In this document: one piece after another, positions 24,740-36,700 of the stretch
Position numbering within the stretch: position 1 is the stretch's first letter
How the letters are laid out: each line of letters opens with the position of its first letter
Assembly (NCBI GenBank): GCA_000611775.1
Contig: KK106981.1
Span: 4,900,927 to 4,964,926 of the forward strand
Direction: 5' to 3'
Length of the DNA: 64,000 nucleotides
Source of the DNA: Umbilicaria muhlenbergii
Taxonomy: Eukaryota > Ascomycota > Lecanoromycetes > Umbilicariales > Umbilicariaceae
The notes under the pieces: generated by a model
What the model saw: the letters and a program-made list of their open reading frames with translations, nothing else
What the model was told of the DNA's origin: nothing
Databases searched by the model: none
Made by a program: the position numbers and the translations under genes

Positions 24740-27700
24740 TGAGAGCTTAAATCTAAAGACAGACAAACTGACTTTTCAGTGACTGTCATTCTCTACAATC
24801 TGAATTCTCTTCTCCTCCTCATCATCATCCTCATCAAGCTCATGCTCCCTCACTGAAAGAAAGCTGTTGAGGACAGTGAAGCAGTGTTTCTTTAAAACTG
24901 TCAGACACTTCATAACCTCTGAGTGTGTGTGATCTCAAGCACCTGCAAGCTCAAGTCATAAAGACTGCTTGACAACATTCTTGATGAAGATATAATTCAT
25001 AAGGTTTGAGGGTGCAACTGCATCTGCCATTGCCTTTGTCTCCTTATAACTCATCAGTGAGGTATCATAGCAGGTGATAAACAGTTTGTACTTATGCTTA
25101 AGCTCCTCAGCAAGGATGTTATAATTCATGACTGTGATGTACTCTCTTGCAGTGTCTGCTAGGTGCAAGCCGGCATGTATGTTGAGAAGACTTATATACA
25201 TGAAGTCAGTTATGTAAAGACTGATATAGATGTCAAAGGACTTAATAGCTTCTTCAACTTGAATTTTGTCTTACATCAGCTTGAGGTCTCAACATTTAGT
25301 TGCTCACTGATGTTTAATGACTCATCAGCGTCTAATGGCTCTCTGACTTTCAATAATGACTGATCAATGATTGCATCTGACTCATTCAATACTTCTCTGT
25401 CTGCAGGTGATGTCTCAGTGAAGGCTTCATCAGCAGCCTTCATCATGCAATGCATCAGTTGTTGATAACATCTTCAGGTCTTGACAATCAGATGATGTAG
25501 TGTGTTTGAATGTGTATATCATTGACTTTCAACAGTGGTATTGAACTGTGCAATGATTCAAAAAGCGCGGATTATGAGCAGCATGAGGGGAAGTTGTGTG
25601 ATGTTAATGTGATTGAGGTGTTTGTCTGCTGCATGAAGGAATGATAGATGAAATTAATTAACATTGACATGACTGTGTAAAATCAGTGACATCAGGATTG
25701 TAACTCTACCTGCCTCAGAAAGTGATCATGACCAGATGTAATACATTGAACTTTAAATCTTGAGTCATGATGAAGAATACCTGAATGTTTGAAAGACCTT
25801 GAGATAATAAGAGCCCCTCTTCTTTGTGAGGATGACAAAGAACAACAGGCTCTGTAATATTCATTTTAAACCTCATTATTCAGAGTGAGGTGCGTCATAT
25901 TCTGATGAGATGATGAGGTCAAGTGCTGATGTCAACATTATCATGATTGATGATTGTTGCTCCTGCAGGTCATATTTCTTCAGGAATTTCACCTTCTCTG
26001 CATCAATCAACTCAGCAGCCTCATCTCTTAAACTTACAGTCTCTCAGTGATATTAATCACAACTCATAATGTTGTACTGTAAATTAACCTGTTGATCACT
26101 GAGACAGAAGCAGCTTTGACAGCCTGTCTTTACACTGTGATGAAGAAATCCTTCATTGTCAGCTTGTTAAGACATGTCTTTAATAATGATCATGATGAAT
26201 GCACAAATTAGTGTATCTTCTTCATGTATATTGAGAGTACACCCCGTGTCAAGCTGCTGCATTGATGTGATAAATGCCTCAACAACATCACTTATGTCTG
26301 CCTCATGTGAGTTTAGTGTAAGTGAAAAAATGTTGATCACTTTTCATCTCTCTTCATATGAAAGACTGACTGAAATCAGATAGAAGGCTTTGAGGGCTTG
26401 ATAATTATTTTAATGTACACTGAAGTCATTAATAAAGAGAATAAATAGTAGAGAGCATATTGACATGAAAAAAGTGTTGATGACATGATCTCATCTGAAG
26501 TGATTTACCTTCAGCTCTGCTTAAGTTAAATGTAGCTGATTTCAAGCCTGCATTATATTGTTGCTGACAACACGTCTGATGTAGAAGTGATCATCAGAAT
26601 ACATAATTTCCTCATTCATAAACTCTTAATCAAAAAACACATTCAGGTGATAAATAATCATATTTAATGTGAGTTTTAAACATATGTCCTTCATAAGAAA
26701 CAGCTCATGATCATCATGATTTAATAACACTGCTGAGAGAAGGAAGATGAGGTCTGCTAAAATTATCTGCATTGTAAAAACAATCTCACTCACATGCCTG
26801 ACTGTGAATCTATGATCTCAATCAATGAAGGTGATTCAGCCTTTGAAATATTCTTTCATAAGTTGAAATCATATGATGTCCTCTGAAATCAACAGCTCAC
26901 CGGCCTGACTATATGCATTATCATCAGAAGTAGCTTAAATTGATGAACCTCACACTCTGAAGTGTCATAACTCAGTTGACTCATCTTGATATTCAGTCAT
27001 GTCAAAATGCATCTTGTCTCATAGCTGATATGCAGAGAGGATTCAGGTAATCAGATTCAATGAATCATATTAATATTATCAGTTTGTTCATTTCAATATG
27101 TCCTCTCTCTTGTCCTTTGCTTCAGCTGATAGGGAGGGTTGCTTCTCAATGAAGACTGTCAATGACTTTCACATTAATCACAACATTAATAGATGTCATT
27201 GAACCTGACATTTTATGATATCAAGTTTGGCAGGGAGGTGCAAGATGTTAATGTTCAACATAAAAGAATCTGCATCAAGCTCCTCAGGATTAACTTGCTT
27301 CAGTGAAGCCTTCATCAAGTCAAGTGACATATGAAGGACTTCTTAAAGATGTGTATAATTCATTCTGAATATCTCAGACTTCTCACATCATAAACTGAGG
27401 GCAAGAACTTCTGAAGGCAGAGTATATTCAAAGGTAATAATCTCAATGATCTCAAATGATGAAGTTTCAGAGGCTGCTGATCATCTATCAGAGTCATCAA
27501 GATCATCAGAGTCATCAAGAGTGAAGCCTTCAAGATCATCAGAATTTTCAATATTAATGAGATTTAACTCATAATTCATCAAAGGTGCAGATTCTGCTTT
27601 AAAATATAAATATTCCTGATCATCCTGTATGCATCAGTAGATGTTGCTTTGAAGATGAAACATACAATATCATAAAGGTCTTTTCAAACTTCATTGCTCT

Positions 27701-27960
27701 CATTGCTCCCTTGCTCATCTTGACTGTCATTATTGAATTGACTAATATCATCATTCATGCGTTCAGGCTCATGATCATCAGGCTCATGATCATCAGGCTC
27801 ATGTGAATCATTGAGCTCATGTGAGTCATTGAGCTCATGTGGGTTGTTGAGCTCATGTGGGTCATCAAGCTCATGTGGGTTGAGTTCATGTGAGTTGAGT
27901 TCATGTGAGTTGAGTTCATATGAGTCTTTATGATCATATGCTCCTGCTGGTGTTCAGGTC
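24740..27960 (-). pseudogene. KDZ/CACTA-like transposase, decayed
   Basis: A minus-strand coding relic with many in-frame TGA and other stops. In reading order it has an N-terminal acidic repeat region (15-bp units, 27770-27917), an acidic serine-rich linker (27.4-27.6 kb), and a long conserved core. Readable words in the core are DHFYIRRVVSNN (about 26.6 kb), ILFINDFSVH (about 26.43 kb), FYLISVSLSYEER, DVVEAFITSMQQLD, then DM..QADNEGFLHHS and GCQSCF (26.18-26.10 kb). The C-terminal part reads LHLADTAREYITVMNYN followed by LAEELKHKYK (25.2-25.07 kb). The pattern of a DDE-type core followed by a GxLxHS..GCxxC-like element and a late ELKHK block resembles fungal KDZ/Plavaka and other CACTA-like transposases. 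Exact family assignment rests on memory of such proteins. It probably mobilised the large element that contains it. Confidence 0.6.
27770..27917 (-). repeat. 15-bp tandem repeat, acidic peptide repeat
   Basis: About ten units of the type gagctcatgtgagtt/gtca. On the minus strand one frame gives SHELND/PHELDD-type acidic repeats at the N terminus of the transposase relic. Another frame gives methionine/threonine/histidine repeats over 60 open codons and is probably a shadow. Confidence 0.75.
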
Positions 27961-27999
27961 ACTCACTCAAGATGATCAACATTTCTTGAAGTCATGATG

Positions 28000-28829
28000 T
28001 GTGATGAAGCGGGGTAGATGCTATAGGACAGCAGAATAAATAAAAATCAAGAAAATGACAAGTGAGTGACTCATCAAAAAAAGTATGCAAAATTTTAATG
28101 ATTTCTGATTATAGCAGGCGCTCAACATGATAAGCTGAGCACTCATCATGCATCTTTCATTTGTTTAAAAGATACATGTATGAAGGCAGAACTCATCTGA
28201 GACTTGAACTCAGCACTGTTACATTTCACATTATCAATGAGCCACACTGATTTATTTAATTTTCTAAACTAGTTTTTAAAATATATTGTTTAGTTTTTAA
28301 TGAGCAGCTTTGAGTTTTTGAACCTGAAATGAATGTGCTCAAGAAGCTCAAATCAGAAAGTGTGTGTACATGTAAGAACTGAATATTTGATGACTACATG
28401 TAACAGGCTGATTCATCATCATAGAAGACTTATGACTTGAACATTAAGTGATGCATGATGATCCTCTTGATTAATCAACTTCACACACTTTTTAAATCCT
28501 TTCCCTTTTCAGCTTCCTGATCAACAAGCTCCTCATCAAGACTATATTAATCACTCATAAGCAACACATTATATATATCACTAATCATGACAATCACTGA
28601 GAACCGCCAACCGCCAACTGTCAATCATCAATCACAGAAGAAACCATGAAAACTGTTGTGAAACTCATAAAGAGGAAATCACAGAGAGGAATATGAAATC
28701 ACTGAAAAGAACATGAAATCACTGAGGAGAAATCAAGCACTACTGTATGTGTGATGAGCATGTAATGCCTTTAACCACTAGCTAGTTAGCATCAAGCCTT
28801 AATAACATCAAGAAGCTTACATATCATTG
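28000..28829. other. Spacer between transposase and helicase genes
   Basis: About 0.8 kb without a convincing frame, upstream of the minus-strand transposase and downstream of the minus-strand helicase. It should hold the transposase promoter. A tRNA-like relic lies at 28183-28252, and short repeats such as gaaatcactgaaaagaac occur near 28680-28735. Confidence 0.45.
28183..28252 (-). tRNA. tRNA-like relic (A and B boxes only)
   Basis: On the minus strand a B-box/T-arm shape, ctgag-ttcaagt-ctcag (complement of 28197-28213), gives a perfect 5-bp stem with a 7-base loop. It lies about 30 bases after an A-box-like tggctcattgataa. That spacing and order are those of a tRNA or tRNA-derived SINE promoter. 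No pairing acceptor stem and no convincing anticodon stem were found, so it is at best a decayed tRNA or SINE head. Confidence 0.3.
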
Positions 28830-31800
28830 AGAGTCACCCTGATGAAACCTTCATTAAGTTTCAGAAGAATCACTGTCATCCTCAGTCTTCTCCCCTGTCA
28901 CCTCAGACTCAGAATCAGAACTCATGACAACATGCTCACTCTTGATGAACTTGATGATTCACTGAAGGATGTTCTCAGTTTCTGCATGCTTAAAATTCAG
29001 CTTCTCTTGTACCTCAGGTGTGTTCTCCTGATATAGTTTTTCATTGTATATGAGAAAGTCTTCAAGGTCAAGGTCATCATCATAAGCCTTCATATTTCAT
29101 CCTTCATCATGATCATTGAACAACTGTTTGTTCAATTCAGTCATCACAGTGAGGAGAGACTTGTGAATATTATTCTCAACAAGATGATCATTGAATGTAT
29201 TTTTATTATGAATATTAAAAATGTTAATGATCTTGCTTGAGTTCCTCATTCAGCGTGCATGACTGACAGCTTGCATGGTCATTGAATCACTCAGTGAAGT
29301 GTTAAAGTTAACAACATTTCAACATCACTTTTGTAGATTAAGCTCACAGGAGCTGATCATGTAAGACTTAATAAAAATCATGTCAGTTTTGTTACTGTCA
29401 TTAAAGGTTGAGATCACCTTGAATCACTCATCTGATGACATCTCAGTGTAAAAGATGATACAGTTAACTTCAGCAAGCTGCAATGCATCATACAGTAGCA
29501 ATTGAGTGACAGGATACATGCATCATACAATTACTTTCTGTTGATCATGAACAACAACATCAATCAGGAGGATCAATATGATCTGAAGCTTAAAAAAATC
29601 ATGACACAACATGATGAGAAGCTTAAGTCAGTCATTCTGTGAAAAAAGCTCAAAGTCTGATACCTTCTTGAAAATTTCTTTCAGCCATCATCAAATAAAG
29701 ATGAAGTCAGTCACTCATCATCACATTGTTGAGACTCTAATCATGTGCTCAATGTGCAAGAAGTAAACTTAAATACAACATAAAAATATCTTGCACAGTG
29801 TGAGGAAGCTTCACTTTGATTGATGAGTCTTTTGATCAGAGTAGATCAGCTTGTGATAAAGTTAATCTGCTTGTTCTTGATATAATTTTTGTTCAGAAAT
29901 GATGTATTAAGTCTTAATGATTTTAACATTAATGCATGAAAGGTTCTCTCTGATGATCTTTAAGTTATTGAACAGGATTTTAAAAGTATGAGTGCACTGA
30001 AGTATGCACTCAGTTCACAACTTTTGCAGATGAGCTTCAGTGATTGATGTTGATATATAAGGTGAATAAATTCATTGCTTTGCTGCACACATAATCAATT
30101 GTAGAACTGTTGCAGCGTGTTCAGCTGACAGATCATAAGAGTTGAAGGTGTTAAAATTAATGTCAAAGTCAAGTTCATACTCAATAAGCTTAACTGATGA
30201 TCATAGAGACTCAGCGTTAATGAGTTTCAGTAGCTTATGATAACCACTGAAATCTTGAGCTTCAGCCATAGTCATAGACGCAGTTAATGTCATGTAGAAT
30301 GACTTTAATCAGGACAATGAAGTATTAAGCTGAGTCTTATCATTTTTGATAACATGTGCTTCATTCAGAATGATGATGTTGAATTGATCATGCAGATCAT
30401 GTGATCAGTTCAGGTCATATTCCTGCATTTTGCTCTTAATTGCAGCCTTGAAGTAACTATTCTGAAGATGTCAACTTCACTGACCTTGAACCTCATGTCT
30501 TGCTGCTCAGGTCTGATATGTCATGATGATTACATTCTTCTCATTACTGTCATTGTCATTAAACAGGTGATGATTCTTGATCAGTGTTTAAAAAATGATG
30601 TTGAGTAAATCTTTTAACTGTGACTTGACATTTCTTTAATATTTTCAGACCTTAAGACCTGAGGTGACTCAGGCAATCTCCTCAATTCACTGATCAATGA
30701 GGCTGAGTGATATAATGATGATTATAGACTTCACGGCCTCCTGATCATCAGGGTTAACCTTGAATCATGCATTAACTCATTATAATATAGTTAGTCTTGA
30801 GCGCTTCAGTGAAGCCTTCATCAAGGGGGCCAGTTGAGAGTGAGGGCTTAACTTACAGACATGATATATTCAATCACAGTTCATGTTTTATCAAGTTTGA
30901 CACAGTCAGCAATGACACACTCATGAAGCAGACTGAGCTGAAAGATAATAATTGCATGAATGATCATGACTTGCCATATTTGAAGTCAGCAGGCAAAGGG
31001 CATACCCTTTAATTATGATCAGCTGAGGTTGACAATGTTAAAGTTGACACAGGCCTCAGCAACATCCTCTCACTGATAATGTTCATTGTTAAGTCAACTT
31101 TGCTGTTCATCAAACTTCACAGCAGCTGTCTCATCAAAGTCATTGTATGAGATGTTATTCTTTTTCATCATCTTTTGTACTTCATTCTCTCAAGTGATGA
31201 ACTGTGCATCATTGAAGCAATCATCTGCATATATGTGCTGAAGTTTAGTGACAAGATCATGTCAGGTGCTGATAATGTCAACTGCAGTATACAACATCAT
31301 GTGTTGTCATCAGTGATCTGTTATCTTAAGTGTAGGACTGATGTGTTTTAATTTTATATATTTAATGTTATCAATGACAGTACCTGCGTTTGATATAATG
31401 ACCTCAGTCTCATTAATCATCTCAATCTCTTGATCAGTAATTCATTTTTCTGCAGCTAGTGCTTCTTCTGTGATAAATTAACATGTGATTTAAGCAAGCT
31501 TGAAGTTACCTCACTCATCATCTTCTGTCTTGAAGTGAGATCATACTGATTGACTCTTGACTTGAAGTTCACTCTGAAATATGATTCTTTCCTCATCATC
31601 AATAAGCTTCTTTACATTAAATTCTTCCTCAGTCACTGCTGCAATTATCTGAGCTTTCTTCTTTCTCAGGATCTCATTTAAGGTTCATGTCTCATTGAAT
31701 GTCACCTTCCTGAAGTCTGACAGGTCATAGGAGAATCATTTTAATAATAATTAAACTTGATCATCAAGCTCAGAGTTTGTTAAACATTGCTCATAGAATA

Positions 31801-32160
31801 TCCTGTCACAAGAGGTGGTATTATCTTGTTTGATGCAGTAGAGGAAGTATGCATAATGATTAATGATGACTCAGTCTGACTTATCAATATGTCTTGCAGA
31901 GTATTTGACAAGTTTAATCTTCTCATCAGCAATCAGCTGCTTCTGAACAGTGTTTAAAGAGAACATTTTAAATCAGAGGATGCCTTTTTTCTTGACTTCT
32001 TCTCACTCCTTTGTGATGACCTCTTTGTCAAGTTTCATGAAAGCTGACTTGAACAATTTACTCTCTGCTCATGCTTATAACTCTTCTTTTGACTTTATAT
32101 CAAGAAACTTCACTAAGCGTTCTCAGTTCATTCATATGTTGTGAGTATTATGAGTCATGC
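28830..32160 (-). pseudogene. SNF2-like helicase/ATPase, decayed
   Basis: A minus-strand relic of a two-lobe SNF2-family ATPase, the class that moves along DNA or remodels nucleosomes. In reading order: an unrecognised N-terminal region (32.15-31.1 kb); a Q-motif-like region QIWQVMIIHAIIIFQLS ahead of a Walker A zone read as ADCVKLDKT (about 30.9 kb); Walker B/DEAH as LNEAHVIKN (30.33-30.38 kb); motif III as LTAS (about 30.3 kb); motif VI as QAVSHAR..RNSSKI followed by FNIHNKNTFNDHLVENNIH (29.29-29.11 kb); then an acidic tail rich in DSESE (28.87-29.0 kb). Several glycines of the family consensus are replaced as expected from GG decay, and TGA stops interrupt the frame. It lies inside the large transposon next to the transposase, so it is probably an accessory gene of that element, not a host copy. 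Confidence 0.7.
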
Positions 32161-33047
32161 TGATGATTATAAATAAGTTAGTTAACAGAGCTTTAGTGAA
32201 GGCTTCACTGAGGTGCACCTCAACATGTGATTATATTGAGCTGTCACGGAGGGGGTCAAGGTGGAGGGAGCAGATATGAATGAGGAGAAGATGAATGAAG
32301 TTAAGATGACATCATGAAGAAGAAGACTGTCATGAAAGAGAGTGAAGACTTTGATCTCTGAAGTGAGGTTTAATCAGAGGTTTGATGTTGAAAGCTTATG
32401 AATTCAACTTTGTACTTGAGATTGAATTCACCTTCAGTTCAGATTTCAAGGTCAAACTGAACTTCTGATTTAACTTCAGATCTTAAAGATATGATTTAAA
32501 GTTGAATTTAAGATGCACTTGATGAGCTGTAACAATCAACACGTCAATGATACAATCAGCACAAGGTAAGTGGTTGAATTGAAATAAAATGAAGATATTA
32601 ATGAGTTGATTAATGAAAGAGTTGATGAGGGTATTGATTGTTGACTTACACAGTGAATGTTGAGCAGTGAATGACTTGACTCAACATTTAAGTGCAGGCA
32701 TCAAGGGCTTCAAGGAAGACTTCATCAGATCAGAATAAAAACTGATAACAGATTTCTGAACAAAGGAATAAGATGATTAGCATTGATGTATAGATGTGAG
32801 TTGAGACGGCAAATGTGAACTCTTTACTTATGTTAAAATATTAATGACAACAAATTTCTCAAATTATGACTGAATCACAATGATCAATAACCTCTGAATT
32901 GTTCACATCAATGAACATTGCCTGACTAGCTACAAACAGGCCCTGATGTTCAACTTCAGTGACATCATTCATTCATCATTCTTTTGCACAATAGTATTGC
33001 CTCAGCAAGCAAATGTTGTTTAGTTAATCACATCAAGCGCGCAGAAG
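32161..33047. promoter_or_regulatory. Divergent intergenic region
   Basis: About 0.9 kb between the start of the minus-strand helicase relic and the plus-strand coding region that follows. No frame or motif was recognised. By position it should contain promoters for both directions. A short stretch near 32240-32275 keeps ggaggggg and acgg, unusually G-rich for this region. Confidence 0.35.
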
Positions 33048-34138
33048 ATGAAGAAGAAGATTAAGCAGAAGACAGTTATGTATGCTTACAAAGCATTAAA
33101 CATCACTGTCTCAGGCTTGTGTAAGTACCTTAATCAACTTGAGCATGTGTGCATTATTAACTTTCTCATCTCCTTCACAGTTCATCTCCTCTGTGCTGTC
33201 ATATACTTTGTCAGCTGCCTCATCAGCCGCCTTAATTACTTCTGTTGATGAGGCTCAGTTGACAATAGATTTGAAGCTCAGCATATTCAGCACTAACAAA
33301 AGTGTCAACATTAAGAATCAGAAGGAGGATCAGAAGCAGAATAATAAAAACAAGAATAACACAAGAAAGAATCTTGAGGAGAAGACTATGAAAGATAATA
33401 ATGAAGACAACAGTGAAAATGATAAATTTAATCTGAAAGTGACTGATGTTGTGTGACCTCTTTATGAAAGACAATAATGAAGACAACAGTGAAAATGATA
33501 AATTTAATCTGAAAGTGACTGATGTTGTGTGACCTCTTGACTTATAAAGGCCTCAGATGTTGATTTGTTTAATGATGTCATCAAATTCAGATCTGATTAA
33601 GCACTGATAATGAGGCTTTAAAATAAAGTCTCTTGATGGCTGAAGTAATCACTCACTAGTCAACCTCCCTGCATAGTATGATGTAGATACTCAGCACTGT
33701 AGGTTAATATAATCTCTCAGTCAAGAGAGTCACATCATCAAACCTCTGATTAAAATGTCACACCCTCAATGACAGACACATCAAGGGATGAGTTGTTAAA
33801 TTCTTGATCTGAGCAAGATCATCAACGCTGTATCAATCATGCTTTAAATGATGAGAGTGATGAGGACATGATAATCAGTTCACCTCTGAAAAAGGTATGT
33901 TTGCTTGTATCTTTGATAAATGAAAGGGCCTAACATCATTCAGAGGATAAACATCATTCAGAGGATAAACATTATATCATTTATGACTGTAACTGAACAT
34001 AATGCACCTACCTCATCATCACAGAGTTCACAACATTTATCAGCATCTCAACCTCACGGCCTAAGAGCCACTGCTGACGCTCAGTCAAGGAAGAGAGTAT
34101 GAGATGATATTAATGACACTTTGTCTCAATCAGAACTG
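33048..34138 (+). pseudogene. Third gene of the large element, 5' part
   Basis: Plus-strand coding-like sequence of unknown function. It includes an open frame at 33139-33456 with a hydrophobic/serine-rich first half and a charged N/K/E/D-rich second half (for example NQKEDQKQNNKNK). Further on, around 33.85-33.9 kb, an acidic DESDEDMIISSPLKK stretch can be read. The insertion of the 10.6-kb Gypsy at 34139 interrupts it, and the plus-strand coding at 44760-46168 is the likely continuation on the other side. No domain was recognised. Confidence 0.4.
33388..33539. repeat. 76-bp near-perfect tandem duplication
   Basis: Two adjacent 76-base copies begin at 33388 and 33464 (atgaaagataataatgaaga / atgaaagacaataatgaaga), with a single C/T difference seen. 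It lies inside the third gene and repeats the peptide NNEDNSENDKFNLK. Confidence 0.9.
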
Positions 34139-34280
34139 TGCTAAGACTATGTCTTTCATTTATTGAGTTGTAAAAGCTTGCCTTCATTTCCTAGCAAGAT
34201 GTTTAACTTTTATGCTCAAGAAGATTAATTCTACTTGAGAAAGAGCTAAACCTACTTGAGAAAGTAAGTAGTTCATAACA
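34139..34280 (-). repeat. 3' LTR of the 10.6-kb Gypsy
   Basis: 142 bases matching 44618-44759 end to end, beginning tgctaagac and ending cataaca on the plus strand, preceded by the target copy aactg. Confidence 0.9.
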
Positions 34281-36700
34281 TTTCCCTCACTTTTTCAAAC
34301 AAGCTGTCACCCTTGACGCTCAGCAATAAGATGAAGTAGATAGAAGACTTCTTGAGTGTAGAAGTGTAGTACAGAGCTCACACAAAGACATCTTTCAGCC
34401 CTCATCATGCTGCAAAACATTCATGAACTAGAAAGAAGTGAATATTTAAAGTAAAAAACAAAGGCGTCTTGCAAGAGCAATTAAAGTGAAGTTCTTCATT
34501 CAACTGCTGTAAAAACCTCAACTACAATGTCATTTTTCAATCCTGCTTTAGTGTGCTCTTTATTATCAATTCAGCATGTCTTCATCCTTCAGTGAAGATG
34601 TACTCTCACTTCTTTTAATCTTGATCCTCTTCATCAAGGTTTCTTAATCATCACTGATGTTCAGGCCTTCATAACTTCACTTGAGCATTTTCATTTTCAT
34701 ATGACTGTATAGTCAGCTCATGTTCTTTGAGTCTGTCTCATGAGTCACTCTTCTGAAGATGTTTATCAGCATGTCTTTTAGTTCATTCACTTCCTCTTTC
34801 ATTTTCTTTGAGAACTTGATGACTTCATTCATCATGCTGCTTTTCTTCATATCCTTCATCATGTTGATCATTACCCTTAAACATTCAGACAGTCTTTTCA
34901 CCTTATTCATCATACTACTTATTTCTTCACTGAGAATCACTCTCAAGGCCTTTCTTTCTTCTTTATCAGAGTGAGCTTCAATAGAGTTATCAACACTCTG
35001 TCATGATTTATCCTCTGAAGAGGACTTCTCTCATGTCTTATGTTTCTTCATGTTCAGTGTAGCTGATTTGCTCTCATCAACATCCTTCAGACTCTTATCA
35101 GTCATTATCTTGATCACCTTGAAGTCTTCAGCTGACAGCTTTTAACTCACTGATAATTCACTTTATGTTCAAGTTGTTCCTCTTCAATTCTTTTCATTCT
35201 TTCAGAAAGCTGTTTGACCTTTTTCTTTTCCTTCAGAGTTTATGAACTTATATGTCTTCTTTCATATCTTATTGTATAATACTTTCTTGTTCTTTATGAC
35301 TGCTCTGATTTTCACTGCAGGTTTAAAGCTTAATCTTGTTTTTCTCATTCATCTGTTCAAATTGAAGTCTGCGTCTCAACATGCTGCACATTTTGTTGAT
35401 GATATCTCATTTTTTATTATCTTCACAGCTAGGATGTCTGTCAATCTTATGTACTTTAAAAATCAAGTTGAAGTGTCATCCTTCTTGTAGTCTTCTCAGT
35501 TAAATTCTTTCATCATTATTAATCAGTCTGCAAATGCTTCACTTGAAGGTTGAGTTCTCTGTTTTGTTGTTATCTTTATACTGACTGCTTTTCCTACCTT
35601 ATAAACTCTTACTCAGTACTCAAGTCCTGATATTTAAACTCATTCCTCAGAAGACCTCAGATCTTTCTTCTCTGCCTTTGTGAACATCATTTCAGAAGCT
35701 TTGATCAGAAGTGTAAGCTTGTTCATGAGTGTTCACTGTGATGAAAGGTATGAAGGCGTCACGCTTGTGATTATAAAATGATGTTTGATATCTTTGATTG
35801 AAAGTGTAAGCTTGTTCAAGGGTGTTCACTGTGATGAAAGATGTGAAGATGTCACACTTGTGATTGTAGAATAATCTTTGATGTGAGAGGTGAGCTCTGT
35901 GACATTAAGCTTATCTGTTATTATTTTTATCAGAGTGATAGCTTGTCCTGTCTGCTCATGTGAAGATTGCTTAAATATGCTGAAGTCTTCAGCTTTGAAA
36001 CCTTTGAGGTCTGGCAAGTTTAATGTCTTTTGATGTGCTTTGGTTGTCCCCTCCGCTCAACATTCAGTGATTGAACTGAGGAACAGACTGGTAGAAGGTC
36101 TTGCTGATGACAAACCTTATGATTTGTAAGCTTTCAGGCTTTCATAAGCAGGCTGAATCATGATGAAATCAATAATTGCAAGTGATATGAGTGTCATAAA
36201 GACGGGTGCAATTGAGGTGAGTGTGACTGAGGCATGCACATGTGAGGTGAGTGTAACTGAGTTGAGTGAGAATGAGGTGATTTGAGTTTTTCTCTCATTC
36301 CTCTCAATATCATTTTAACTTTATTTTTATTAATTTGCTCTGAATTAGTTCCTTCACTCTTTGATTTCTCTTTCAGAGCAGCCTTTTGACATTTCATATC
36401 ATCTCAATTATTCTTATGATGTTTCTCTGCAGTTAAGTGCTTCACTTCTGTCTTAATGATCTGATCTGCTCTCTTTCTCCTTTCTTCTTCTGAGCTGTCA
36501 CTGTAGTATGTGAATATTGATTCATCCTCACCCTCACTGAGCTCAATGATGTGTGAATGTTTCTTCATAATAATAACCTGAGCTTGAGTCATTCTGACTG
36601 ATGATGATAGAGTTTGTTTAGATCTGAGACTTGATTTGTGTTGTCTTTTCATGTTAAGTAGAGCTTATGAGCTTCTGCAAGGTCATAATTAATATCAAAG
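34281..36700 (-). mobile_element. Extra 3' coding-like block of the 10.6-kb Gypsy
   Basis: Minus-strand coding-like sequence downstream of the integrase region. It includes an acidic/basic protein start near 36652 (words SEGEDESIFTYYSDSSEEE), a lysine-rich stretch near 36.2-36.4 kb, and a heptad-patterned stretch near 34.7-34.95 kb consistent with a coiled coil. No known domain was recognised. It may be an accessory gene of the element or the remains of another element caught inside it. It is treated as part of the fossil. Confidence 0.45.

Noticed and set aside
24956-25201. A separate small gene of 81 residues
   Set aside because: It is only an open piece of the decayed transposase relic, whose similarity extends on both sides on the same strand.
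33232-33486. Minus-strand 84-codon hydrophobic frame
   Set aside because: It is antisense to a charged N/K/E-rich plus-strand frame, which automatically gives a hydrophobic reverse reading.
34759-34974. Plus-strand 71-codon hydrophobic frame, possible membrane protein
   Set aside because: It is antisense to a heptad-patterned, lysine/glutamate-rich minus-strand frame in the 3' block of the Gypsy; the hydrophobicity is a mirror effect.
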